DNA of 29,723 nt from Holosporaceae bacterium (GTDB lineage: Bacteria; Pseudomonadota; Alphaproteobacteria; UBA3830), in assembly GCA_031262635.1 (NCBI GenBank), contig JAISHN010000025.1, forward strand, positions 1 through 29,723, in the 5' to 3' direction. The notes below the pieces were generated by a model. It made no database searches, had not been told where the DNA came from, and saw only the letters and a program-made list of their open reading frames with translations. Of the stretch, positions 1 through 7,015 are shown piece after piece. The stretch's first letter is position 1. Every line of letters starts with the position of its first letter. The translations under genes and the position numbers were made by a program.

Positions 1-129
1 TCGTAGTCCTTCGCGCAGACCAGCATCCTTCTCGCCAACGTCCCCGCAACCCTTTGTTCGTCGTCATCTATTCCCTCCATTCTTAGTTAGTTTAACTTAA
101 CCAAAAATGTAGCGAATTACTTGACTTCT

Positions 130-228
130 ACAATTGCGAGGAGGACGCAGTCCGACGCGGCGATCCAGAACTTATACTGGTTTCTCCACATTTCTGGCGC
201 GCTTCGAGCTTCGCTTCTCGCAATGACG
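130..228. repeat. Palindromic intergenic repeat, class II (ATTGCGAG ends)
   Basis: The left arm begins ATTGCGAGGAGGACGCAG and runs to a CCAGAA. The right arm begins TTCTGGCGCGC and ends CTTCTCGCAATGACG. The right arm is the imperfect reverse complement of the left, with a loop of about 20 bases. The same end sequence recurs at 23383-23464 and partially at 26365-26386. This style of repeat (attgcgag...ctcgcaat) is known as a dispersed intergenic palindrome in several intracellular alphaproteobacteria. Its function is unknown. Confidence 0.65.
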
Positions 229-310
229 TAAAAAAAGAAAGTCGACTACAACAAGCTAGTAATTCATTATTCCCTTCGACCATAATGCGGTTTTTAAGCC
301 TTTAGGCGGG

Positions 311-349
311 TTAATAATAGAACCCCTGATATCTCTATAGGACAATCCC
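311..349. repeat. Solo right-end remnant of an IS1-like element
   Basis: The 22 bases at 328-349 match the right inverted repeat of the intact insertion sequence (6822-6843) at 17 positions. The similarity continues leftwards through a TTAATAA...AGAAC block, which in the intact element encodes the last transposase residues. No left end or transposase body is seen nearby, so this is a decayed remnant or a solo end. It lies just downstream of the frr stop. Confidence 0.55.
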
Positions 350-396
350 AGGTCATAAATATCAGCCGGCTACTATGCTAGCGCGCTGCTATGCTA

Positions 397-936
397 CTAC
401 ACCTTCATTATCTCTTTTTCTTTCATACCCAAAGACGCGTCGACTTTCTTTACGAACTCGTCGGTGATTTTTTGAATATCGTCTAAAGCTTTTTTCTGCT
501 GATCTTCGGCCGCGTCTTTTTGAGCCTTGATCGAGTCCATCCCTTCGCGACGGATGTTGCGGATTGCGATTTTCGTTTGCTCGGCGTACTTGCCGGCCAA
601 TTTGCAAATCTCCTTCCGTCTCTCTTCGCTTAAATCTGGAATGGCGATTCGTATTAGCTGTCCTTCGACAACCGGATTTAACCCAAGCTGCGAGTTTCTT
701 ATCGCCACTTCCGTCGGCTTTACCAAAGAGGAATCCCAGACTTGAACCGTCAGCAATCTCGCTTCTGGAGCGCTAATAGTTCCAACCTGCTGAAGCGGCG
801 TTTTATTTCCATAAGCTTCGACCATAATGTTGTCCAACATCGCGACGGACGCTCGCCCTGTTCTTAATCCGCCGAAATCTTTTAAAAGATTTTCAAAACT
901 TGCGTTCATTTTTTTCTTAAGATCTTCTAGCGTCAT
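397..936 (-). CDS. frr: Ribosome recycling factor
   Basis: Ribosome recycling factor works with EF-G to split the post-termination ribosome in the cytoplasm so that its subunits can be reused. The 179-residue product has near-standard length for the family (about 185). It shows the typical LRTGRAS motif at residues 24-30 and the PxxSEERRKEI region in the middle, followed by the long C-terminal helix. The ATG at 936 has a GGGAGA ribosome-binding site close upstream. It is the last gene of the rpsB-tsf-pyrH-frr operon, 15 bases after pyrH. No clear intrinsic terminator follows it; the DNA downstream contains an IS1-like remnant instead. Identification is secure. Confidence 0.97.
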   Translation of the reverse strand: MTLEDLKKKMNASFENLLKDFGGLRTGRASVAMLDNIMVEAYGNKTPLQQVGTISAPEARLLTVQVWDSSLVKPTEVAIRNSQLGLNPVVEGQLIRIAIPDLSEERRKEICKLAGKYAEQTKIAIRNIRREGMDSIKAQKDAAEDQQKKALDDIQKITDEFVKKVDASLGMKEKEIMKV

Positions 937-951
937 ATTTTGTCTCCCAAC

Positions 952-1665
952 TTAAGATATTATAGAACAAAGCCCGTCGCCGGCTAACACCTTTTCAAGC
1001 GTTCCCTCTTTCTCTAGCGAAAACACATAGATAGGCATGCCGCTTTCCTGCGCTAGAGTAATGGCGGTTTGATCCATTACTTTGATATTTTTTTCAAGAA
1101 CGTCTCTGTAGGACAATCTTTCTAGCAAAACGGCGTTTGGATTTTTACGCGGATCGGAGTCGTAAACTCCCGCGACTTTGGTGGCTTTCAGCAAAGCGTC
1201 GCATTCGGTTTCCAACGCTCGCAAGATCGCTCCGGTGTCCGTCGTAAAATACGGATTTCCCGTTCCCGCGGCGCAGATCACAACTCTTCCTTTTTCAAGA
1301 TGACGGACGGCTTTGCGGCGAATATACTGCTCGCACACGCTCGGCATAGCTATCGCGGACATAACGCGCGACGGAACGCCCTTCTTCTCCAGACAATTTT
1401 GAAAAGCCATGGAATTCATGACGGTGGCGAGCATGCCGATGTTGTCCGCGACGGAGCGATGCATGCCGTAGGCCGCTCCCGAAACGCCGCGGAATATGTT
1501 GCCGCCGCCTATGACCATGCAGATTTGATAGCCGTCTTCGTAGACTCTCTTCACTTCGCCGGCGATTCGATCGACGGTTTTTACGTCGAGTCCGAATTCC
1601 AAATCGCCCATAAGAAATTCGCCGGAAAGCTTTAGCAGCGCTCGGCGAATTTTGTTATCAGGCAT
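952..1665 (-). CDS. pyrH: Uridylate kinase (UMP kinase)
   Basis: PyrH phosphorylates UMP to UDP using ATP, the committed step to pyrimidine nucleotides, and acts as a cytoplasmic hexamer. The 237-residue protein belongs to the amino-acid-kinase fold. Visible family motifs are LLKLSGE near the N-terminus, the VIGGGNIFRG nucleotide-binding loop, the ADNIGMLATVMN segment, the TGNPYFTTDTGA UMP-binding loop and DSDPRKNP. Length matches bacterial UMP kinases (about 240). The ATG at 1665 follows the tsf stop by 4 bases, so translational coupling within the operon is likely. It is essential in most bacteria and nothing looks unusual. Confidence 0.97.
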   Translation of the reverse strand: MPDNKIRRALLKLSGEFLMGDLEFGLDVKTVDRIAGEVKRVYEDGYQICMVIGGGNIFRGVSGAAYGMHRSVADNIGMLATVMNSMAFQNCLEKKGVPSRVMSAIAMPSVCEQYIRRKAVRHLEKGRVVICAAGTGNPYFTTDTGAILRALETECDALLKATKVAGVYDSDPRKNPNAVLLERLSYRDVLEKNIKVMDQTAITLAQESGMPIYVFSLEKEGTLEKVLAGDGLCSIIS

Positions 1666-1669
1666 CGGT

Positions 1670-2593
1670 CTACCCTAATTGAGCGGCGACTTCGGCGGCA
1701 AAGTCCGTCGTTTGTTTTTCGATTCCTTCTCCAAGAGCAAATTTTATGAAGCCTTTGAGTTCTATCGGCGCGCCAATTTCTTTTGCGGCGTTGGCGATTA
1801 CGTCCTTCACCTTGGTTTCGCCGTCTATGACGTAAACCTGCTCGAGCAATACGACTTCTTCGTAGAATTTTCTTAAACGTCCCTCGACAATTTTATCGAC
1901 GAACTGAGTCGGCTTGCCCATGCTCTTAGCCTGTTCTGATACAATGTTGCGCTCTCGTTCTAAAACCGCCGGATCCAGATCTGCGATCGACGTAGACTGC
2001 GGATTCGCCGCGGCTATGTGCATAGCGATCTTTTTTCCCAATTCCAGCAATTTGTCTTTATCGCCGGTCGATTCTAACGCGACCAAAACGCCGATTTTTC
2101 CAAGATTATCGGAGATTTTATTGTGAACGTAAGAAGCGATAACTCCTTCGGAAACCGATATATGAGCGACTCGGCGCAATTGCATATTCTCGCCGATAAT
2201 AGCGACTAAATTCGTCAATTCGTCGTTGACGTTGCGTCCGGTTCCAGGATAGTCGAGCGTTTTTAGCTTATTAAGATCACATTTCCGCTTGCAAGCAAGC
2301 TTAACGACTTCGTCCGCGTATTTTTGGAATAATTCGTTTCTGGCTACAAAGTCCGTCTCGGCGTTTACTTCGACGACGGAGCCTTCCGTCCCCTCAACGC
2401 ATACCCCGACCAGTCCCTCGGCGGCGACTCTGCCGGATTTTTTCGCGGCGGCCGCGAGACCTTTTTTACGCAGCCAGTCGACGGCTTCTTCAACGTTTCC
2501 ATTACATTCTACAAGAGCCTTCTTGCAATCCATCATGCCGGCTCCGGTTCTTTCTCTAAGAGCTTTTACGTCCGCGGCTGTTATATCGGCCAT
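1670..2593 (-). CDS. tsf: Elongation factor Ts
   Basis: EF-Ts is the guanine-nucleotide exchange factor that recycles EF-Tu from its GDP to its GTP form. The 307-residue product starts with an N-terminal UBA-like helix bundle carrying the diagnostic TGAGMMDCKKAL motif. The NAETDFVARN motif follows at about residues 77-86, and then come the two core subdomains. Length is typical for alphaproteobacterial EF-Ts (about 300). The ATG at 2593 has a strong GAGGAG site upstream. It lies 23 bases after rpsB, the universal bacterial arrangement. Confidence 0.97.
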   Translation of the reverse strand: MADITAADVKALRERTGAGMMDCKKALVECNGNVEEAVDWLRKKGLAAAAKKSGRVAAEGLVGVCVEGTEGSVVEVNAETDFVARNELFQKYADEVVKLACKRKCDLNKLKTLDYPGTGRNVNDELTNLVAIIGENMQLRRVAHISVSEGVIASYVHNKISDNLGKIGVLVALESTGDKDKLLELGKKIAMHIAAANPQSTSIADLDPAVLERERNIVSEQAKSMGKPTQFVDKIVEGRLRKFYEEVVLLEQVYVIDGETKVKDVIANAAKEIGAPIELKGFIKFALGEGIEKQTTDFAAEVAAQLG

Positions 2594-2616
2594 GTTCTTC
2601 TCCTCATTTTGACTAA

Positions 2617-3423
2617 TTAAGCGACAACTTCCGACGCGGTTTCAGTATTAGCTTCAGTTTCCGCGAGTTCTTTTTCGAATTCCGTCGCGGACTCGCCTAT
2701 AGGATTTTCCAACGCTCCCACGTCGACTCCGGCGGACGATAAGCCTCTTTGAATTCCCTCGATTATCGCGTCTTCCATCGCTCCGCAGTATAAATCGATC
2801 GCTTTCACGGAATCGTCGTTACCTGGGATTGGATAGTCGACCAAAGTAGGATCGGAGTTAGTGTCGCAAATTCCGACGACTGGAATTCCTAAAACGCGAG
2901 CCTCTAGAACGGCGGTTTTATCTTCGTTTATATCGAGGGCGAAGATCATAGAAGGAATTCCGCCCATGTTGCGAACTCCGCCTAACGCTTTGTTTAGCTT
3001 GTCTATGCTTCTTTCAATGTTCAAAATTTCTTTCTTCTTCAGAGACAGCTCTTTGTCTCCCAATTTTTTTTCAAGACTCTCTAATTTTTTAATCGACTGT
3101 GAAACCGTCTTCCAGTTGGTTAACATTCCGCCGAGCCAACGACGGTTGACGTAATACTGACCGCAGCGAATAGCCGCGTCGGCCACTCGATCGCTAGCCT
3201 GCCTTTTGGTTCCGACGAATAGAATGCGTCCGCCGTCCGCCGCGATATCTCCCGCGACTTTCAACGCCTCTTGCAGTAAAATATAGGTTTTGTCTAGGTT
3301 AACGATGTGGATTCCGTCTTTGGCGCCGTATATGTACCGCTCCATCTTTGGATTCCAACGTCTAGTTTGATGTCCAAAATGAACGCCCGCCTCAAGCAGG
3401 CTTTTGATTGAGATATCTCTCAT
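2617..3423 (-). CDS. rpsB: 30S ribosomal protein S2
   Basis: S2 is a peripheral small-subunit protein that joins late in 30S assembly. The ATG at 3423 is chosen because it has AAGGAG just upstream and gives the standard N-terminus MRDISIKSLLEAGVHFGHQ. The open frame extends 20 codons further upstream to 3483, but those residues do not resemble S2. The 268-residue product shows HFGHQTRRWNPKM, the RWLGGMLTNWKT motif and the DTNSDP segment. The C-terminal tail after about residue 235 is Glu/Ala/Thr-rich and variable, as in many S2 proteins. It is first in the operon, with a leader of roughly 130 bases after the promoter at 3558-3586. Confidence 0.97.
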   Translation of the reverse strand: MRDISIKSLLEAGVHFGHQTRRWNPKMERYIYGAKDGIHIVNLDKTYILLQEALKVAGDIAADGGRILFVGTKRQASDRVADAAIRCGQYYVNRRWLGGMLTNWKTVSQSIKKLESLEKKLGDKELSLKKKEILNIERSIDKLNKALGGVRNMGGIPSMIFALDINEDKTAVLEARVLGIPVVGICDTNSDPTLVDYPIPGNDDSVKAIDLYCGAMEDAIIEGIQRGLSSAGVDVGALENPIGESATEFEKELAETEANTETASEVVA

Positions 3424-3557
3424 GTTCGCTCCTTCTTCGGTTAATAAAAATCGCCCCTTGCGATTTTTCCTTCCGCAAAACAAAAGCTGGAAACTCCAGA
3501 CCGAACGGACGACTCGCCTCTCGCGACCGCCCGCATTTTGCGCGCGTATTGCGACGA

Positions 3558-3586
3558 ATTATACGCAAAAACCGCGTCTATTACAA
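3558..3586 (-). promoter_or_regulatory. Sigma70-type promoter of the rpsB operon
   Basis: Read on the minus strand, TTGTAA (3581-3586) is separated by exactly 17 bases from a perfect TATAAT (3558-3563). It points into rpsB and leaves an untranslated leader of about 125 bases. A long leader would leave room for feedback control, as known for rpsB in gammaproteobacteria, but no specific structure was recognised. Confidence 0.7.
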
Positions 3587-3604
3587 TTGAAAACTGAGAC
3601 TAAC

Positions 3605-3648
3605 GCTTCTTCGCCGCTTGGATCTTTTGCTTGGCTCTAGTATGACGG
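3605..3648. repeat. Decayed half-copy of the class I palindromic repeat
   Basis: This segment reads cttcgccgctTGGATC...ggctctagtatgacgg. It matches, with several differences, the right arm of the class I repeat at 10051-10110 (cttcgccgtctggatcc...ctctaggatgacg). Only one arm is recognisable. It lies just upstream of the rpsB promoter and before the TupA-like gene. Confidence 0.45.
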
Positions 3649-3747
3649 ATAGACTGCGACAGAATTTCCATTTCTCGCCGGCCTATATCTATTAAACGCA
3701 GCCGTTATGTTATAAGCTTATCGCCAAAATGAAATTAAGGAGCCGTT

Positions 3748-4815
3748 ATGAGCGACATAAGACCAAACATCTTAAAAAAGATGAAAATTACCGCGGCGAT
3801 AGTCGCGGCGTTTGCAATTGGTTTTATGGTCGCTCGCTTCGCGGCTCCGTCGCCCAATAAAGCGTCGACCAACGCCGCTTCCGCTAGAATTCAAAAGCTT
3901 TTTGAAACTCGCGATCTTTTAAAACGTTGTCAACCAGGCCGCAGAGAACTCGCTTTTCTTGAAGAAGGCGGCGAGTACTTTATGGATAGCGAAAATCCGC
4001 GGACTTTAAACGACAAGATAAGCTACGTTCTTCAGAAGTATTTTTATAAGTCTCCTATAACGGCGATTATCGGAAACAAATATCTTGCGAAAAAATACGT
4101 TGCCGAGACGGCCGGCGAAGAGTACGTCGTTAAACTGCTTGGAGCATGGGAAGAACCGAGCGAGATAGAATGGAATAAATTGCCGAATCGTTTTGTTTTA
4201 AAAACCGTTCGCGGTCACTTTGGACGGCAAGTGATAATAGTAAAAGATAAGAATAAACTTGACTTTGCCGCGACCGTTAAAAAACTTGAAGAATCTTGCC
4301 AAATCATAGGAATGAAATATATAACTGGAAAACGTATTATAGCGGAAGAATACCTAGAGTCGCCAGACGGCAGAATAGCTCCCATAGATTATAAGTTTTT
4401 CTGTTCTTTTGGAAAAGTTTTCTTTGCCTATTGTCTTGCGGCCGACGGCGACGATTACGAGTCGGACGACAAAACTTTTTCCTTCTATTTCACTCAAGAA
4501 TGGAAAAGAATGCCAGTTATAATCGACGGTCAGAAACCAAATTTTCTCCCTCCGCCAAAAAATCTCGCTCGAATGATCGCTCTTGCAAAAAAATTATCAA
4601 AACCTTTCCCGCTGATTAGAATCGATCTCTACGAGATTGGCGATAGAGTTCTTGTCGGCGAATTAACGGAAGACTCGGGCGGCGCTAAGTACATATTTTC
4701 TCCCGTAACTTGGGATTTTAAACTCGGCGAAATGATCGGAGATCTTCCAAAACCCGAAGAACTAGAAAAACTAATAGAAAACGATATGGAAAAATATGGA
4801 AAAGCCGACGATTAA
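3748..4815 (+). CDS. Membrane-anchored TupA-like ATP-grasp protein
   Basis: The 355-residue protein has a short N-terminal tail, one hydrophobic segment at about residues 14-32 and a TupA-like ATP-grasp domain from about residue 70. Family-like features are the LNDKI motif after the RTL, IIGNKYLAKKYV, LPNRFVLKTVRGHFGRQVI (ATP-binding lysine region), RIIAEEYL, the IDYKFFCSFGKV motif, and the C-terminal FPLIRIDLYEIGDRVLVGELT with acidic residues that would bind Mg-ATP. TupA-like proteins occur in teichuronopeptide and capsule or other polysaccharide gene clusters, where they are thought to ligate amino acids or similar groups. A surface-polymer role is inferred here. It has a clear AAGGAG site before the ATG. 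It stands alone, with no glycan genes beside it, and the membrane anchor is not usual for the family. The exact substrate is unknown. Confidence 0.75.
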   Translation: MSDIRPNILKKMKITAAIVAAFAIGFMVARFAAPSPNKASTNAASARIQKLFETRDLLKRCQPGRRELAFLEEGGEYFMDSENPRTLNDKISYVLQKYFYKSPITAIIGNKYLAKKYVAETAGEEYVVKLLGAWEEPSEIEWNKLPNRFVLKTVRGHFGRQVIIVKDKNKLDFAATVKKLEESCQIIGMKYITGKRIIAEEYLESPDGRIAPIDYKFFCSFGKVFFAYCLAADGDDYESDDKTFSFYFTQEWKRMPVIIDGQKPNFLPPPKNLARMIALAKKLSKPFPLIRIDLYEIGDRVLVGELTEDSGGAKYIFSPVTWDFKLGEMIGDLPKPEELEKLIENDMEKYGKADD

Positions 4816-4883
4816 CGCGATTCTACTCGGCCGCATATAATCCCGCTCCCACGGCGTTTGTACAATGAAAAAGTCGAACGCTT

Positions 4884-5900
4884 TTACAGATACGCTTCTA
4901 ATCCAGAGGATTTTATAAAGCTTCTCTTGAAAGCCAAATCGTTGCAGCGACGCAGTTCTTCTTCGCTCAGGATTTTTTCCTCATATAGCCATTTAAAAAC
5001 TTCGCGCAGATGGTTTCCTTCGATCATTTCCGCCCAGTCCGTGTTAATCGTAAATTTAACGCCGTTTTCAACGAAAGTCCGTAAAATCCAACGCATTTCG
5101 TCGGCGTTTTCCACAGTCTTGGTGGCTAAATTCGCAAGAGGACAGATTTCCAGAGCGATATCTTGCTTAACAAGCTCTTTCATTAATTTTGCGTCGTAAG
5201 CGGCGTAGATTCCATGGCCGATTCTATCAGGCTTGAAAAACTCGACTATTTTCCACATGTAATCTAGCGATTTTTGCTCGCCGGCGTGCATTGTTAATCC
5301 TAGGCCGTTTTCTCGAGCTTTTGCAAACAGCTTTCCGTATTCTTTAGCGTCAAAGTCGCGATACGGTCCCGCGAAGTCTACTCCAACGATTCCGCGTTTC
5401 CGATATTTTATAGCTTTTTCGACGACGACCGCATTTCTGGCGATGTCGAATTCGCGAGCTAAGCAAAAAATCAAACCGGCGGATAATTTGGGATAAGCTA
5501 GGAGCGCCTGTTCCATTCCCCGCAGCATCGACATGATTAGCTGATCCATATCGACCGTTCCGTCGTTGTTGTGTTTCATCGGATTCGTTCGCAATTCCAG
5601 AAGCCGAACTTGGTTTGAGCGATATGATCCCGAAAAAATTTCGTACACGCCTTTTTTAGCGGCTCTAATTCCCGAGGAAAGATTGTCTAACAACCTGTGG
5701 TAAACTTTGTCAAAATATTCGTCCAACGGCGCCGGATCTTTGGGAGAAATTGTGACGTATTTTATAAATTTGTGGTAGTCTCTCTCCGGCAGAACGTAAC
5801 CGACGTCTTGAGCTATCTCCCAATATGTCGCCGGACTAATCGATCCTCCTAGATGAGTGTGCAACTCGGCTAGTTCGAAAGAAGGAAAGTCTCCGCTCAT
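4884..5900 (-). CDS. Adenosine deaminase family hydrolase
   Basis: The 338-residue protein has the metal-dependent amidohydrolase (TIM-barrel) layout of adenosine/AMP deaminases. It shows HTHLGG (H14, H16), HAGE (H205, E208), GHG (H229) and a late NTD with Asp288. These correspond to the zinc ligands and the catalytic Glu and Asp. Two usually invariant motifs are changed: CPTSN is CPLAN (253-257), and NTDDP is NTDWAEM (286-292), so the second Asp, which contacts the purine in adenosine deaminase, is Trp. A cytoplasmic deaminase on a purine nucleoside or a related substrate is the best guess, but specificity may differ. The ATG at 5900 has GGGAG upstream. It is convergent with the TupA-like gene and appears monocistronic. 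Confidence 0.75.
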   Translation of the reverse strand: MSGDFPSFELAELHTHLGGSISPATYWEIAQDVGYVLPERDYHKFIKYVTISPKDPAPLDEYFDKVYHRLLDNLSSGIRAAKKGVYEIFSGSYRSNQVRLLELRTNPMKHNNDGTVDMDQLIMSMLRGMEQALLAYPKLSAGLIFCLAREFDIARNAVVVEKAIKYRKRGIVGVDFAGPYRDFDAKEYGKLFAKARENGLGLTMHAGEQKSLDYMWKIVEFFKPDRIGHGIYAAYDAKLMKELVKQDIALEICPLANLATKTVENADEMRWILRTFVENGVKFTINTDWAEMIEGNHLREVFKWLYEEKILSEEELRRCNDLAFKRSFIKSSGLEAYL

Positions 5901-6054
5901 GTATTTTTCTCCCGTTAAACGCTATCTTTATTAAAAAAAACATAATCGACTTTTAGATAAAGTATCATTATCTTTTGTTTATTGCAAGCCCTGCTTGTAT
6001 AGTTTATGTTTATATTAGACAAATTATTCAAGACATGCGAAACTGCGGATTATC

Positions 6055-6076
6055 GGGATTGTCCTACAAAGATACC
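6055..6076 (+). repeat. Left terminal inverted repeat of the IS1-family element
   Basis: This 22-base repeat pairs with 6822-6843, differing at two transition positions. It is immediately followed by an AT-rich stretch that could hold the transposase promoter. Confidence 0.8.
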
Positions 6077-6115
6077 GATAATATAATATTGGTAAAAGTA
6101 AGCTGGAGAGCGGAG

Positions 6116-6834
6116 ATGATAAATTGCAAGTATTGCGGGTCTGAAGCGATGATAAAGAAGGGGATAACGAGAGGGAAGCAGAGGTATTATTGCAAGAGCT
6201 GCGAAAGAAATCAGGTAGAAGGAGACGAGAGGGAGAGATATCCTGAGATTGTAAGAAAAACGGCGAAGATTTTATATCTTGAAGGTTGTGGATTTAGGAG
6301 GATAGCGCTGGTATTGAACTGCATTTTTCGGATAAATATAAGATATCAGCTCGTAATACATTGGATAAAGAAAGCCGGAGCGCAATTGGAAGAGAAGCTG
6401 ACAAAAAGCGAAGGAAAGCAAACGGTTCCCGTGTTGGAAATGGACGAGTTATATACTTACGTAAAAAAAAACGGAATCAGGTCAGAGTATGGACTGATGT
6501 TGATAGAAACCGGCTGCGTTTTGCTGGATTTGAGGTCGGAGACGCGAGCTCTGACGCGTTGCGTAGGTTGTGGAAACGAATCGAAGGCGAAAACAATCTA
6601 GAGTATATATGTACAGACGGAAATCCATCTTACGCAGAGGTATTTGAAGAAGACGCCGATCTGAAACGCGTCGTTACAAAGTCGGAGACATGCCTGGTCG
6701 AATCTTTCAATTCTATTTTGAGATATTACCTCGCAAGACTGCATCGAAAAACCAAATGTTACTTAAAATCCGCTGAAATGTTACGGTTATCCGTCCTTAT
6801 GCTCCTTAATAAAGAACTCTTGGTATCTTTGTAG
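6116..6834 (+). CDS. IS1-family transposase (InsA-InsB'-like, -1 frameshift)
   Basis: Translation starts at the ATG at 6116, preceded by GGAG. The N-terminal part has a CKYCGS...YYCKSC zinc ribbon and a helix-turn-helix-like region, as in InsA. The catalytic part follows the IS1 DDE layout: MDELY, then CTDGNPSY, then VESFNS, and the C-terminal ARLHRKTKCYLKS segment with conserved basic residues. The two halves lie in different frames. Frame 0 runs to a stop at 6601, while the rest continues one base back to a stop at 6834. Slippage at A AAA AAC (6466-6472) would give one product of about 239 residues, close to the InsAB' transposase of IS1 (232). Unlike in classical IS1, the first catalytic Asp precedes the slip site. 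A disabling indel in the run of nine A is the alternative explanation. Confidence 0.75.
6466..6472 (+). promoter_or_regulatory. Probable programmed -1 frameshift site (A AAA AAC)
   Basis: In the upstream reading frame the codons here are AAA and AAC, preceded by A. This is the canonical X XXY YYZ slippery heptamer and the same motif used by IS1. A -1 slip joins the N-terminal frame to the frame carrying the remaining catalytic residues. The run is nine A long, so a replication indel is also possible. Confidence 0.6.
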
Positions 6835-6843
6835 GGCAGTCCC
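6822..6843 (-). repeat. Right terminal inverted repeat of the IS1-family element
   Basis: This is the reverse complement of the left repeat at 6055-6076 apart from two positions. The transposase coding sequence stops inside it (stop codon ending at 6834), which is usual for compact IS1 elements. Confidence 0.8.
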
Positions 6844-6955
6844 ATTTTTCTCATTGATATCTCACAATTGAAGTATCTAAAAACGCCATCTGCTATCTTA
6901 GGCGGCTTACCCACTCTAAATAATAAAAACCGTCAATACTAAGAATACCAAGCTG

Positions 6956-6989
6956 AAAAAAATTTACGGGCGGATAATCATTCCGCCCG
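6956..6989 (-). terminator. Rho-independent terminator of the guanylate-kinase-like gene
   Basis: On the minus strand an 8-bp GC-rich stem (CGGGCGGA pairing with TCCGCCCG, 7-base loop) is followed by TAAATTTTTTT. It lies 27 bases past the stop codon of the lipoprotein gene at 7016. A shorter T run on the other side could also stop transcripts leaving the insertion sequence. Confidence 0.8.
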
Positions 6990-7015
6990 CTATAGTTTTT
7001 GAGTCTATCCCTACG

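Larger units (their letters stand above)
1..396. other. Intergenic region downstream of frr
   Basis: No convincing coding sequence is visible in this stretch. It holds a class II palindromic repeat (about 130-228) and a solo IS1-like end (about 311-349), both listed separately. Between 361 and 405 there is a locally repetitive GCTA/GCGC-rich segment just past the frr stop codon. It does not form a clean stem followed by a U tract, so I do not call it a terminator. Nothing recognisable was seen in 1-120, which may be the tail of a neighbouring intergenic region. Confidence 0.5.
6055..6843 (+). mobile_element. IS1-family insertion sequence, complete (about 789 bp)
   Basis: The element is bounded by near-perfect terminal inverted repeats at 6055-6076 and 6822-6843, both beginning GGGA(T/C)TG(T/C)CCTACAAAGAT when read inward. 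It contains one transposase gene split over two frames. Total length and organisation fit the IS1 family (E. coli IS1 is 768 bp). I could not find a matching 8-9 bp target duplication: the left flank reads GGATTATC and the right flank ATTTTTCT. The copy is therefore either old or rearranged at one end. A remnant of a related element lies at about 311-349. Confidence 0.85.

Noticed and set aside
361..405. Terminator after frr
   Set aside because: The GC-rich repetitive segment does not give a clear stem and lacks a U tract.
3424..3483. Upstream extension of rpsB by 20 codons
   Set aside because: S2 normally starts at MRDISIKSLL-type sequence, and the AAGGAG site is placed for the ATG at 3423.
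6047..6851. Target-site duplication around the insertion sequence
   Set aside because: The 8-9 bases on the left (GGATTATC) and on the right (ATTTTTCT) do not match, so no duplication can be claimed.
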